From NCBI RefSeq assembly GCF_000350225.1, contig NW_005179234.1, forward strand, positions 1 to 64,000: 64,000 bases of DNA, in the 5' to 3' direction. This document shows, piece by piece, positions 49,528-59,551 of this stretch. The first letter of the stretch is position 1. Every line of letters begins with the position of its first letter. A program made the position numbers and the translations under genes. The stretch is from Chondrus crispus (taxonomy: Eukaryota > Rhodophyta > Florideophyceae > Gigartinales > Gigartinaceae). The notes under the pieces are model-generated. The model was not told where the DNA came from, made no database searches, and saw only the letters and a program-made list of their open reading frames with translations.

Positions 49528-49789
49528 AGACCGTGGTGACCTGGTTGTTTGACTAACTCATACGACATGTGGCTCATCCCGATATTTTTCACGTGGGGCG
49601 TCCCTACGGTTTTGTACAGTTTAGTTTCTTTAAAGGTAGTGAGTCCTGTTCCACTCGTAAAAGAGTCGTAAAGTTTGTCGTCGTGCCACTATGTTGGGGA
49701 GAAGAAGGGTACCCGCAGATACGGCCTGTGACATCTCGGTTGCCGCCACGTCGTATCCCCGAAGAGAAAGAACTTCAGAAAACGTCGTT

Positions 49790-50659
49790 CTAACTTTTAC
49801 CAAACAACTGTTCCAAATTGTCAATCCCACCCGACGGAGTTTCCGGCGTCCCTTCCGGCTCCTTGGGTTGATCGTCCGGCCCCTCCCCCTTGTCCTTCCC
49901 CCCATCCTTCTTCCCCTCGTCCTCCTCATCTTCATCCTTCCTAACTGCCCTAGGATCAATGAAAGTACCGGTAAGCTCGATCTCCTCTTCCATATCCTTT
50001 TTCTCTTGCTCCTGAATCCACTTCTCCCACAGCACGCCCCCCTTATACACTACAAAAATGCCCAGGACACTGGCCAAGCCCGCCCACATCCTTTGCAGAT
50101 CGCGGAACCACTGCGTGGCGACCTCATACTCCTCCAGCTCCATGATCTCCTGCTCGGCCTCCGAATACTGTGTCGTCTTCCGGCGGCGCAGCTCGCGATC
50201 GCTCACGTAGTCATCCCTCTTGATCCCCAGCGCGCGCAGCGGTATCGGGCCCGTCGCTACGTTGCCGAGGGACTTGGCCGTCGCCGCGTGCGTCTCTCGC
50301 ACAGGCGTGAACGGCATGTCGCGCGACGGGAGGCCCAGCACCGAACCGGTCAGACTGCCGGCGGCTAGGGCCGCGGCGCGGAACCATTTCAAGCGGTGCG
50401 GCCGCGGGCGGTTCGCGCTCATGTGAGGGATTGATGGGGCTGCGGATCTTCGCGCGGGGGAGGGGAGGGCGGTCGACTGCCTCGGTAACAGGCGCGCTCC
50501 TGGCGGGACCAGAAAGGCGGGGACGGCCATTGCGGATTCGGGACCCAGGGCACAGAGAGCGTGAGGGGGTGCGCCGCTGCTGAAGATCGGAGAAGGCGGG
50601 CAAGGTCTGGGTCGGGATGGTGGGGGAAGTGCGAAAATGGGGTCAGAGTTGTTTTCCAT
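49790..50659 (-). CDS. Plastid-type single-span membrane protein, unknown function
   Basis: 289 aa from an ATG at 50659. The first ~100 residues are Pro/Ala/Ser/Arg-rich with almost no acidic residues, consistent with a plastid (or mitochondrial) targeting peptide, possibly with a second hydrophobic part (WFRAAALAAGSLTGSVLG). A conserved-looking block follows (LRALGIKRDDYVSDRELRRRKTTQYSEAEQEIMELEEYE), then one transmembrane helix at ~194-214 (WAGLASVLGIFVVYKGGVLW). The hydrophilic C-terminus is Lys/Asp/Glu/Gly-rich (~235-275) and ends NLEQLFGKS. I do not recognise the family; a thylakoid or envelope protein is likely. It is divergent from ARMT1, with 332 bp between the ATGs. Confidence 0.65.
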   Translation of the reverse strand: MENNSDPIFALPPPSRPRPCPPSPIFSSGAPPHALCALGPESAMAVPAFLVPPGARLLPRQSTALPSPARRSAAPSIPHMSANRPRPHRLKWFRAAALAAGSLTGSVLGLPSRDMPFTPVRETHAATAKSLGNVATGPIPLRALGIKRDDYVSDRELRRRKTTQYSEAEQEIMELEEYEVATQWFRDLQRMWAGLASVLGIFVVYKGGVLWEKWIQEQEKKDMEEEIELTGTFIDPRAVRKDEDEEDEGKKDGGKDKGEGPDDQPKEPEGTPETPSGGIDNLEQLFGKS

Positions 50660-50991
50660 GAGTTCGTTCTGCGAAGATGGATCGAGAGTGGTGTCTGAAG
50701 CATGGGGCGGATGCCAAAATGGGTGTGAGACTGGCAGCTCAACCGTGCCGTTGAGTGAGATTGGGTTTCTGTTGAAAATTTAATGAAAAAAGGGCATGCG
50801 TTGTACAACTGCAATGCGTAATTGAGACCTCACGGCTGTACACGTGTAAGCTACAGCAGATGGGCGAGATCAATTGATCCCCCAGAGTGCGTGCGCACAC
50901 GTGGATCGCCATTCCTGCATCCGATGCTCCTGCCTTCCTCTTCGACCCCCCTTCTCTTCCCGAACTTCACATTCCCTCAACAACCGCAAAA
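50660..50991. promoter_or_regulatory. Compact divergent promoter region
   Basis: 332 bp between two opposite ATGs. Contains the palindrome TACACGTGTA near 50836 and the 16-base CACGTGGATCGCCATT at 50898-50913, also found in the ASPM-like promoter. Both include CACGTG, a bZIP/bHLH-type core. Function inferred only. Confidence 0.35.
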
Positions 50992-52416
50992 ATGCCCACG
51001 CAAAAACCGCTAGCGCCGCTGCCTCCGGTCCTCTGCTCGGACTTGCCCGGCACGTGGGCCTACGACACCATGTCGCGCCGAGTCCGCGAGGACATTCTCG
51101 CCCGCGTCTTCCGCGAGAACGATTTCCACCCCGATATCATACACCGCCTGAAGGGGCTGGACGCCGAGCTCGCCGCCGCAGCATCAGTCCCTCTCACCCC
51201 AATTCCGGAGGATGGAGGGCCGGACGTGCACACCTGGAACCAACAGATTTTGCGCAATGTCATCCAGAGTGGGGACACCTGGCTCTCCGCGCCCTGGGCT
51301 ATTGCAGAGTTCTATTTGTATGCTATCGCTTTGCGGAATAACCCTCAGGAAGAGCTCTTTTCTGGCCCCTAACAGTTTCATTTTTGTTCTTGACGTCGCT
51401 CGAAAATGCTCAGGTATCGCAGAATGATGTCCGCGCTCAACTACTTCCAATCCCCGGTCGATCCTTTTATCCTCCAGAAGGAGCTGGGCCTCTCCAGCGC
51501 GATAGATTCTATTTCCACATTAGCCTGCCGCGTCAACGCTGTCCTCAAAGCGGAAGAGAACCGCTCGCGCCACGAATTACTCAACGACTTTCAAGGCTTC
51601 GTCCTCACTGCTTTGTGGGGCAACCGCATGGACTTGAGTCTTTGGCCTGTCGGCGGCGAAGGTACTGGCAACATCATGGGAAATGATCCAAAAAAGTCCA
51701 GCGGGGAGCGCGCATCGGAAAACTTTGCTCTTGTCCTTGAAGCCGGGCAAAAGATGATTCTGGCAAACGATGTCGCCAGGTTGTCCAGTTTTGTCGACCG
51801 CATGCCGAACGCACCTCGCATGGATATCATCGTCGACAATGCCGGGTTCGAACTTTTCTGTGACCTTTGCCTCGCAGATTTTTTGATACATTCAGGCTTC
51901 GCGTCCGTCGTGCACTTGCAACTAAAAGCTCATCCCACTTTTGTAAGCGACGCTATGGCCAAAGACGTCATGTACACTATAGAGTTCCTGCAAAGACGAT
52001 CTAACGCAAAAGGGGAAGACGTCGCTGCAGTGGTGGCACTCGGAAACCGGTGGGCCCAACATGTAGCTGACGGCACTTGGGTTTTGACTGAAAACTTCTT
52101 TTGGGTACAACCGCAGGCTATGTGGGAGATGCCTGCCGACTTGCGAAGCGATATGTCCAGCTCACAACTTGTCTTTGTGAAGGGAGATGCCAACTACAGG
52201 CGACTCCTGGGAGACCGCGACTGGAAGCTTGATACCCCCTTCTCGGATATTTTGTCCTACTTTCCAGCACCAGTATGTGCTCTTCGAACCCTGAAAGCCG
52301 AATTAGGGTGTGGAATGCCTCAAGAAAGCGTTGATCGAGCCTCATCGGAGGATTCAAAGTGGCTTGTGTGTGGAAAGTACGGAGTCGTACAGTTCTGCAA
52401 CCCGACAGAGTTGTAA
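50992..52416 (+). CDS. Damage-control phosphatase ARMT1-like (DUF89)
   Basis: Metal-dependent phosphatase that hydrolyses harmful sugar phosphates such as fructose-1-phosphate; the human protein was also proposed as a protein-glutamate methyltransferase. Two exons, 50992-51317 and 51414-52416, with a 96-bp GTATG...CAG intron. The join gives PWAIAEFYLYRRMMSALNYF, matching the family's PWLL-E-Y-YRR segment. 442 aa. Recognisable motifs: TALWGNRMDLSL, IIVDNAGFELFCDLCLADFL (metal-binding Asp and Asn), WVLTENFFWVQPQAMWEMP, LVFVKGDANYRRLLGDRDW, FPAPVCALRTLKAELG and WLVCGKYGVVQF near the end. Starts at the first ATG, two short frames upstream being GTG-led. Ends 56 bp from TRM6. Confidence 0.93.
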
Positions 52417-52472
52417 ATCACCGTCTCAACGCCGACATGGGAAGGGAACAGTCTCCCCCGAAGGGAAATCCG

Positions 52473-53729
52473 TCAGTTGCTCTTTTCTCCGTTATCTGAA
52501 GATGCCATCGCACTGGGCATGGCTATCCTAACCCCGCTCACGATGTATCCACCAGTGGCGCTATCCGTCATAGCAGGGTGAGATCGACCGGGAAGAACCT
52601 GGTGATTGACTAGAGAGACTTCCAGTAACTCCACCCGCATGGCCATTTTTGATAGCTGAAGGGCATACTGCAGATCTGCCGCATCCTGCAAATGCATACA
52701 ATACGCGGCAAAGCATCCAGATGGTGCCAAATGCTTTAGTAGAACATCAAATACTTGCACAACATCGAAGCGAGTTGCAACAATGAGGCAATCACAACCA
52801 TCACGAATCCATGACTTGACATCCCCTCGTTTCGCACGCATCGCAATCGCTTCAGCTCGCCGTGCGCTTGGAACATGCTTCGTTCCCGTTTTTTCTGTAA
52901 TTGCGTCCTCAACTGTGACGTATCGTAGAGGATCGTTATCTTCTGATTGTGAGACGTCCACCATGCCCAGCAACTCTATTGGAGTGTGCACAATGGCTTT
53001 TGTGTGAAGGCTGTCCAGGTTGAGCATTCGAATCACTTCAGTGCCAGGCGGAGTGGTCCCCGAGAAAATGTTAATAACCTTTCCAACACCATCTATTCTT
53101 TCAGCCACTGCCGCAGTCACCAAACCGGTGCAATTTTCGTAAACAAGAGCTCGGCATCCAGACCTTACACCGGCGTATCCAAGCAAAATCGCAAGCCCGT
53201 CTGGGCGAAGGTGCATCGTCTTTTCCGGAGACCTCTCAAAGTACGTTTCACATAATGTTAACGCCGTAGGTCGCAAAACCCTGACCTTTAAGTCAAACTT
53301 CGCCCGTTTCCGCTTGATATACTTTTCCTGGGAGAAGGCCGTCTTTCCGCGGAATGTCAGTGAGTTTTCGACAACCGTGCGAACAAGTTGTTCCCCTTCA
53401 ATTCCTTGCTCCTTCATGGCAAGTATTGTGCTTTGCTCCAGCTTCTGGTTCTCGTTAGTGTCTTCAAGATACTGGTTGTTTCGTTCAGTCCCCATTTCTG
53501 TTTCCGCTGTCACGTTAAAAGATTGCTCCTCTTCGACAGGTTCCAAGCGATCGCCTGAGCGAACGGCGAACAAATCTCCCCATCTCGCACCAAGCAGCGC
53601 ACCGATTTTTCGTTTTCGCTTCCCAATTCTTGCCGAAGAGTTTCTGCTCACGTGCCCGAGGACCTTCTTTCCATCAGTCGCCGAAAGCACGACCCAGTTG
53701 TCCTCTTGGATTTGTTCATCAGGACTCAT
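52473..53729 (-). CDS. tRNA m1A58 methyltransferase non-catalytic subunit TRM6
   Basis: Partner of the TRM61 catalytic subunit, forming the nuclear tetramer that methylates adenosine 58 in tRNAs including initiator tRNA. 418 aa from the ATG at 53729 (frame open to TTG beyond), shorter than human (497) but close to core length. The N-terminal beta-barrel part shows NWVVLSATDGKKVLGHV and KRKRKIGALLGARWGDLFAV, as in TRM6. A linking helix with LTFRGKTAFSQEKYIKRKRAKFDLKVRV and the Rossmann-like C-terminal domain follow (LRPDGLAILLGYAGVRSGCRALVYENCTGLVTAAVAERI, DCLIVATRFDVVQVFDVLLKHLAPSG). The methyl-donor motif is degenerate, as expected for TRM6. Shares a 482-bp divergent region with MRD1. Confidence 0.9.
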   Translation of the reverse strand: MSPDEQIQEDNWVVLSATDGKKVLGHVSRNSSARIGKRKRKIGALLGARWGDLFAVRSGDRLEPVEEEQSFNVTAETEMGTERNNQYLEDTNENQKLEQSTILAMKEQGIEGEQLVRTVVENSLTFRGKTAFSQEKYIKRKRAKFDLKVRVLRPTALTLCETYFERSPEKTMHLRPDGLAILLGYAGVRSGCRALVYENCTGLVTAAVAERIDGVGKVINIFSGTTPPGTEVIRMLNLDSLHTKAIVHTPIELLGMVDVSQSEDNDPLRYVTVEDAITEKTGTKHVPSARRAEAIAMRAKRGDVKSWIRDGCDCLIVATRFDVVQVFDVLLKHLAPSGCFAAYCMHLQDAADLQYALQLSKMAMRVELLEVSLVNHQVLPGRSHPAMTDSATGGYIVSGVRIAMPSAMASSDNGEKSN

Positions 53730-54211
53730 TGTTTGTGCAAACTGTAAACGCAGGTCACTGCCTTGCAATGGATTGGCCGAGCAACCTTACCAAGTCAGCG
53801 AGGTCAAGCAAAAAAATCTGCAATTATCATCCCGTAAACCTTATTGAGAGCCTACTCGTGCTTCTCAGTCTCTCACGTTCCTTAGTTCTCTCCCCAAGCC
53901 TGCGGCGACTAGGTTTGTGCTTCTGGACGAAGACGTCTTAATTGCGCATTCGTGGGAGCGCCGTCGAGTGTCTGAACCGATGGAGCGATGCGCCGTGTAG
54001 CCACTCAGCAAAATATAATGTATATAATTATTTTTTTGAAACTTTTTGAGACGTATGATTCTTCTCCAAATCGGTGCTTAGCCTCTGTTCCTTCCGGCGG
54101 CGGTGGCGTAAAAACCGGGCAATTTCGTCTTCTCTAAGGAAAAGCCCCGGAGCTGACGGCAGGGGAATCGAGAGTTTCCGTCACGCTACTGCCTTCTAGA
54201 GGCAAAAAAGA
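53730..54211. promoter_or_regulatory. Divergent promoter between TRM6 and MRD1
   Basis: 482 bp separating two RNA-processing genes. Contains an AT-rich block (aaaatataatgtatataatta, near 54009-54030) and nothing that looks coding. Confidence 0.35.
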
Positions 54212-56965
54212 ATGTCGAGGTTGATAATCAAAGGTTTGCCAAGCCGGTACGATGACAAGAACTTGAGGCAACTGTTCTCTTTCGCCGGGGAAGTCACGGA
54301 CGCGAAAGTTATCAAAACGAAAGATGGTCGGTCTCGCCAGTTTGGTTTCATCGGCTTTCGAAACGGACAGGAAGCAAAGAAAGCGCGCCATCAACTGAAC
54401 AATTCTTATGTTGATACACAGCGGGTCTCAGTGGACTTCGCGCATGCTGTGGGCGCAAACACCATCCCCAGACCGTGGTCCAAATATTCAGAGGGGAGCA
54501 GTCTGCATAAAAAGAACAATGCAGACGATGATGTCAGTATCCGAAAAGCATTTCTTAAGAAAGAGGCAGAGAGGAACAGGCGCATTCGGGAGCTCAAAGC
54601 GAAGCAGAGGGAGGACGGGGTAAAAGACGGAGACATCGCTGCATTGCGCGAGTTTCAAGAATCAGCGGGGAAGCGAGGATCAAACCCGTTGTGGGCAGAT
54701 GGAGGAATTCGCGCGTTGGAGAAAAGCACACTCGTCGCTTCTAGGAAAACGGGCGGAGAAGGAACATTTTTGGAAAGAAAGCATGTGAAGTTTGATGTGC
54801 CAGACAGCGACGACGAGGATGACGGATTATACGAGGATCTTCCAGACTCTTCCGCTTTAAATGAAGAAAAAGCAGACGGAGACGGAGATGCCACGGAAAA
54901 GGGAGATGGTTTAGCTCTGGATGAGGGCATTTCAGACATGGATTACTTCAAATCTAAAGTTGTGGCACAAAACGAGGGCGAGGATAAGGCTTCGGAATCG
55001 CAAAAGAGTGTCAGCGTCGAAGCTGCAGACACCGAACTTCAAGAACACAATGAGAACCGAGCACCTGAAACGTCACAAGAATCTGATGAAAGCGATGAGG
55101 AACAACAGGCTGGTAAAAGTAGCGAAAATGCTGCAGAGAAGAGGACTCAAAATGCGAATGAAAATCGTTTGGAATCGAAATTTCCATCGCGTGACGGCAA
55201 TGCGGAGCGTAAGGCTGATGCGTCTGAGACCGGGCGCTTACTCGTTCGAAACCTGGCATACTCAATGACTGATGAAGAACTTGAGATGCTGTTTGAGCCA
55301 TTTGGGACTCTGGCAGATGTTCATGTAGTAAGAGATAGACAGTCCGGCAAGTCACGAGGCATGGCATTCGTGCAGTATGTGACAGCCGAGAATGCCCCTC
55401 AAGCACTTTTGTCTGTTGATGGGACATTTCACAGTGGCCGCATACTGCATGTGCTTCCAGCACAGCCTCGCCCGGCGCTCTTGGATAACTACTCCGCAAC
55501 CAGCGGTACCACAAAAGCAGGGAATAGCAAATTTAAAGAGGGCAGAGAGGAATCATTGAAAGACTCTGCGCGGAAAGGATTGGATGCTCACGCTCAACAT
55601 GCGCTACATTTGTCTTCTGACGCCGTTGCTCAGGTCATGGCAGATCGGCATTCGGTTTCGAAAGCTGACCTTTTCGGTACAAGTCGCGGTGAGTCTGGTG
55701 TAGCTGCGGTTAGACTTGCAATGGCAGAAGCAACTGTACAAGGGGAGACTAAGCAGTTTCTGCTGGAGAATGGAGTTAACCTAGGTTTATTACAACAAAT
55801 GAACGAGGATCTGCATGCCACAACAGCAGCTGCTAGAAGAAAGAGACAGTCAAGGACAGCCTTTTTGGTGAAGAATTTACCGGCTAGAACACATGAAAGG
55901 CAGCTCGAGGGTACGTTCAGTCGTTTTGGAAAGCTGAAACGTCTTGTCGTTGTGCCATCCGGGACTCTTGCTGTTGTCGAGTACGGCATTTCGTCAAACG
56001 CCAAAAAAGCGTATAACTCCCTTGCTTACACAAAATTCCAGGATGCGCCTCTCTACTTGGAATGGCTTCCCGCGCAGGCACTGACGCCAGTTCACGACGA
56101 CAACAAACTGGACAAATCGTCGACTCTCGCTGAAAATGAGCCCGAAAACAAGGACCCCACAAGCGTTGCTGAAGGTGTGTCGACAACTCCTGAGAATGTA
56201 GAAGCCAAAACCGGCAGCGTGTATGTGAAAAACCTGAATTTCGAAACTCGCGATGCCGCGCTTAAGGAGCACTTTCAAAAGGTGCTGCGGAAACGCCCGA
56301 AAGTTGTGGCAAGTTTGCGATCGGCTACTGTGGCTCTGCGGCGAAAGAACGAGGGAAAAGCCTCAGAACGTCTTTCAATGGGTTTCGGGTTTCTGGAATT
56401 TTCGTCGAGAGCGCATGCAATAGAAGCCGTGAAGAATGCTCAGAATACCACTCTTGACGGTCATACACTGCAATTACGGCTCTCAAACAAGGATGATGAA
56501 GATCGAAGTCAAGGAGCTAAGCGAAAACGGGTTTCATCGAAGGGCAAGAAGCCAGGGCCCAAGCTGATCGTAAGAAATGTCGCCTTTGAAGCAACAAGAA
56601 GCGATATTCGACAGCTATTCTCTGCGTTTGGTCAACTGAAGACGGTTCGAATACCCAGAAAAATTGATGGTTCACATCGTGGCTTCGCGTTTGTCGAGTT
56701 CGTTTCCAAAAATGAAGCCAAAACGGCCTATGAGGCTTTGTCGGCATCTCATTTGTACGGAAGACATTTGGTCATAGAATACGCAGAGGACACCGGCACT
56801 GGCTTTGCCTCTATAGCCGAAATGCAAGCGAGAGCTGCTACACAAATAGCAAGGAAGCGAACTCGGATGAGCGATGGAAGTAATGTTGCTGCAAGTGGTG
56901 GGGAAGAGCCAAGTGATGAGCTCGTTGACGAACAGGCGATGCTCGAGGATGAGCTGTACGCTTAG
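54212..56965 (+). CDS. Multiple RNA-binding-domain protein MRD1/RBM19
   Basis: Nucleolar small-subunit processome protein needed for early 18S rRNA cleavages. 917 aa, single exon, ATG at 54212. Five RRMs in the family order: RRM1 ~2-78 (RLIIKGLPSRYDDKNLRQLF), RRM2 ~344-420 (LLVRNLAYSMTDEELEMLF), RRM3 ~550-620 (AFLVKNLPARTHERQLEGTF), RRM4 ~668-760 (VYVKNLNFETRDAALKEHF) and RRM5 ~785-865 (LIVRNVAFEATRSDIRQLF, RGFAFVEF). A long acidic Glu/Asp/Ser-rich linker lies between RRM1 and RRM2, typical of this family. Five RRMs match yeast Mrd1; animal RBM19 has six. It ends 44 bp before the convergent rhodanese gene. Confidence 0.95.
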   Translation: MSRLIIKGLPSRYDDKNLRQLFSFAGEVTDAKVIKTKDGRSRQFGFIGFRNGQEAKKARHQLNNSYVDTQRVSVDFAHAVGANTIPRPWSKYSEGSSLHKKNNADDDVSIRKAFLKKEAERNRRIRELKAKQREDGVKDGDIAALREFQESAGKRGSNPLWADGGIRALEKSTLVASRKTGGEGTFLERKHVKFDVPDSDDEDDGLYEDLPDSSALNEEKADGDGDATEKGDGLALDEGISDMDYFKSKVVAQNEGEDKASESQKSVSVEAADTELQEHNENRAPETSQESDESDEEQQAGKSSENAAEKRTQNANENRLESKFPSRDGNAERKADASETGRLLVRNLAYSMTDEELEMLFEPFGTLADVHVVRDRQSGKSRGMAFVQYVTAENAPQALLSVDGTFHSGRILHVLPAQPRPALLDNYSATSGTTKAGNSKFKEGREESLKDSARKGLDAHAQHALHLSSDAVAQVMADRHSVSKADLFGTSRGESGVAAVRLAMAEATVQGETKQFLLENGVNLGLLQQMNEDLHATTAAARRKRQSRTAFLVKNLPARTHERQLEGTFSRFGKLKRLVVVPSGTLAVVEYGISSNAKKAYNSLAYTKFQDAPLYLEWLPAQALTPVHDDNKLDKSSTLAENEPENKDPTSVAEGVSTTPENVEAKTGSVYVKNLNFETRDAALKEHFQKVLRKRPKVVASLRSATVALRRKNEGKASERLSMGFGFLEFSSRAHAIEAVKNAQNTTLDGHTLQLRLSNKDDEDRSQGAKRKRVSSKGKKPGPKLIVRNVAFEATRSDIRQLFSAFGQLKTVRIPRKIDGSHRGFAFVEFVSKNEAKTAYEALSASHLYGRHLVIEYAEDTGTGFASIAEMQARAATQIARKRTRMSDGSNVAASGGEEPSDELVDEQAMLEDELYA

Positions 56966-57009
56966 CTTAGACAAAGCAAGCATTCATCTGATTTCTCTGT
57001 TATGTGTTA

Positions 57010-57915
57010 TCATAGTGGACCTCCAGCATTCATATTAGAATGACATGCACGACAGCAGCCACCATGCTCTTTGTAAAAGTATTCTGTACAGCGAGCACTG
57101 TTGCAAAGCAGTACACGAGAGCGACAGTGAATACATCGCCAGCCTTTTGAATAGTCATCCCACAACCCTTTGCAAGCGACACACTTCCCTACCGTGGTCG
57201 CCTGTGTTGTGCCCAGGGCAAGACGTGTGTCAAAAACCAAATTCTTGCCTTGGAAAGCATCACCTCCACATGGATACTGCTTCAAAAATCGATCTATACC
57301 TCCATGTAGCTGACCAATAGACTTTACGATGTCCATGTTTCTCAAAAGCGCAGAAGCTCTCTCGCAGCGGATACCCCCCGTGCAGTACATCAGCACTCGC
57401 CTGTCCCTGAATCTCTCCTTATTTTCTCGAATGTATTTGGGCAAGTCGGAGAACTGTCTAATCGATGGTAAGACTGCGCCCTTGAATCGCCCGATTGCGT
57501 GTTCGTATTGATTTCGAACATCAAGCACAACGACGTCTTTCGATGGGCTCAAGACTTCTTTTCTGAAAGTATTGGGACCTATGTGCGGTGCAGCATCTCG
57601 CCAGGATGCTAGTTCTTCGGCGACTCCCAGTGTAACCAATTCTCGACATATCCGAATCTTCCACCCTCCTGGAAAATTCTCGGCAGATCCAGGTGATACC
57701 TTAAAGTCTAAATCCGCAAGCTGAAGCTCCGATAAAAGGGCTCGATGAAACTTCTCAACAGCTGCTTCAGAACCGCCAAATGTCCCGTTTATACCCTCAG
57801 CACTTACACGTATTCTACCGGCGAGCCCCAACGGCGGCCCGAGAGAACGTAAACGAGTTGCCAGGTCTTCGACATCCTTCACGTCAGTGTAGTGGTAAAA
57901 CAGAGAAACTGGCAT
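57010..57915 (-). CDS. Rhodanese-domain tRNA uridine hydroxylase-like protein (TrhO/TSTD2 type)
   Basis: Family members of the TrhO type hydroxylate uridine 34 of tRNAs in bacteria; the eukaryotic TSTD2-type role is less clear. 301 aa from the ATG at 57915; the frame continues to a GTG. The N-terminal acylphosphatase-like domain (~1-90) reads LFYHYTDVKD...RLRSLGPPLGLAGRIRVSAEGINGT, a TrhO hallmark. The rhodanese domain (~115-220) has VVVLDVRNQYEHAIGRFKGA and the active-site loop MYCTGGIRCERA with Cys178. A C-terminal Cys-rich module follows (GKCVACKGLW, CIHCRS, CNSARCTEYF, GGCCRACHSN), probably binding zinc as in TSTD2. Ends tail to tail with MRD1. Confidence 0.9.
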   Translation of the reverse strand: MPVSLFYHYTDVKDVEDLATRLRSLGPPLGLAGRIRVSAEGINGTFGGSEAAVEKFHRALLSELQLADLDFKVSPGSAENFPGGWKIRICRELVTLGVAEELASWRDAAPHIGPNTFRKEVLSPSKDVVVLDVRNQYEHAIGRFKGAVLPSIRQFSDLPKYIRENKERFRDRRVLMYCTGGIRCERASALLRNMDIVKSIGQLHGGIDRFLKQYPCGGDAFQGKNLVFDTRLALGTTQATTVGKCVACKGLWDDYSKGWRCIHCRSRVLLCNSARCTEYFYKEHGGCCRACHSNMNAGGPL

Positions 57916-58303
57916 CGCTCGATGGCTGTCCACAAAGAATCGGAAACTTCTCCAATGGGACGGACTGAGATGCACAGGCCTGGGCCGTGCGGTGAGTGGT
58001 ACTTTTTAAATGTGTCACCGATTTCGTTGTTTTTTTGGTTTCGACAAAAAAAAGGAGCGGCGACGACGGAAAGCCACCCTCATGGCTGGTAGAGCCGCAA
58101 TACCAGAGGGACGATCCAGCATGCCGGTTGCCTGACAACGAAAGAAGCATGGCCCTTAAGCGAGATTCTGGACAAAACTTTACTTTAGTTAAAATGAGCA
58201 ACGGGAATTCCTTCGCAAAACACTTCTTTAAGCGATGGTTTTCTGATGTCCTTGAAGTCTGGTAAACACAACGACCAGGTAGACTTGTATGACACTGCTA
58301 ATT
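57916..58303. other. Short intergenic spacer
   Basis: 388 bp between two minus-strand genes, NSA2 3' end and rhodanese start. Contains poly-T and poly-A runs near 58027-58053; no gene. Confidence 0.4.
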
Positions 58304-59086
58304 CTAAACGCATAGCACTGCGTTAATGCAACCATCGTTCTCAGGATTGTTTGTAACCTGTGCATACTTTCCCCATACGACCTTACCTGAGTTCGTGACC
58401 AACCCCAACTCTGACACGTTAACCTCAATGACGGTACCCCTTGTGATAACGCCCAATGAAGTAAACATTTGACTACTCGGGTTCTTTTTGACTCCAATAA
58501 TATCCAGACAAAACGTGGTCTTAAGCTCCGGATGGGTAACATGGGCCTTCTTAAACCTCAAACCCATCGGTCGAATAAACCTCTCATACTTAGGAGGCTT
58601 CCTCGTGAACCCCTCACCCACATACGTGACCTTCGTAACCATTCTCTTCCACTGCTTCTTCTGCCTCTTCCCGGTCTTAACCACCTTAAACATCTCATCC
58701 TCCGCAATGGCCCTAACCTTCGGCAACGGAACGTCCCACTTGCCAGCCTTCTCCTTCCTCTTCTGCTTGAGGGTATTACTAAGGACCTTACTCCTAGTCT
58801 GCTGCTCCCTGTCGAGCAGGTAGGCCGGGACCGCTCCGTCGCGCACCTTGTCATCCACCTTGGCTGTCTTGTCCTTCTCGAAGTGCATGTTGATGGCCTT
58901 CTTCATGGCGGCCTTCTCCTTAAAGCGCTGCTTGTTGTAGATCTTCGCCTTGATCCCCGTGAGGGTGCGTGCCTGCTCCGAGCGCCGCCGCCCGGCCCGC
59001 GCGTCCCGCTTGCGCTCCCGCTCGTGCTGGTCCATCCGCACGCCATAGCGCTTCCGGTGCAGCTCCATGTACTCGCCCTGCGGCAT
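58304..59086 (-). CDS. NSA2: Ribosome biogenesis protein NSA2
   Basis: Nuclear assembly factor of 60S pre-ribosomes, needed for ITS2/27S rRNA processing. 260 aa, exactly the family's usual length, no introns, ATG at 59086. Highly conserved along its length: [15 protein letters not shown] at the start, a basic helical N-half with [20 protein letters not shown], the signature [57 protein letters not shown] block, [20 protein letters not shown], and [17 protein letters not shown] with [18 protein letters not shown] at the end. Third codon positions near the start are strongly G/C. Divergent from the small membrane-protein gene, 465 bp between starts. Confidence 0.98.
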   Translation of the reverse strand: MPQGEYMELHRKRYGVRMDQHERERKRDARAGRRRSEQARTLTGIKAKIYNKQRFKEKAAMKKAINMHFEKDKTAKVDDKVRDGAVPAYLLDREQQTRSKVLSNTLKQKRKEKAGKWDVPLPKVRAIAEDEMFKVVKTGKRQKKQWKRMVTKVTYVGEGFTRKPPKYERFIRPMGLRFKKAHVTHPELKTTFCLDIIGVKKNPSSQMFTSLGVITRGTVIEVNVSELGLVTNSGKVVWGKYAQVTNNPENDGCINAVLCV

Positions 59087-59551
59087 TTTGGTGGGTGTGG
59101 GTTGTTTGGACGGCGAGGAGAGTCTTGGTCTTCACTGGTAGACGCGACGAAGTCTACCCTTTCGGTCGCTCGCTCGCGACGATGGGAAAACGGAATCCTT
59201 CCCGACTGGGTGTTAAAATCCACTCACCCACACCTTCACAAGAAACTCCCTGAATGAGGATGAAACGCTGTCGACGGCGTTCGGTCGTGACGGGTGGGCA
59301 AACACAGACTCTTGATGGCATCACCATTGCCGCCGCCGCCTTCACAGTTGCTGGCAACTGTGAAGCGAAAACAACTCAAAAAATAAAAACTCGTTCCGTA
59401 TCAACGGGACCTCCATTTACAGTAACGGAGAGCGATGACCAGCATCCCGAAATTACAGACGCAGGAGCATTTGAGCTCCTCCCTCTCCCGCCTTCACTTT
59501 CCGGTTCCTTCTGCACTCACACCTCCTCTTCGCCCCCCTTTCTTATCCGCC
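59087..59551. other. Divergent promoter region
   Basis: 465 bp between NSA2 and the small glycine-rich protein. An in-frame ATG at 59435 would lengthen the latter by 39 residues; the C/T-rich leader directly before 59552 favours the shorter form. No other gene seen. Confidence 0.4.
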
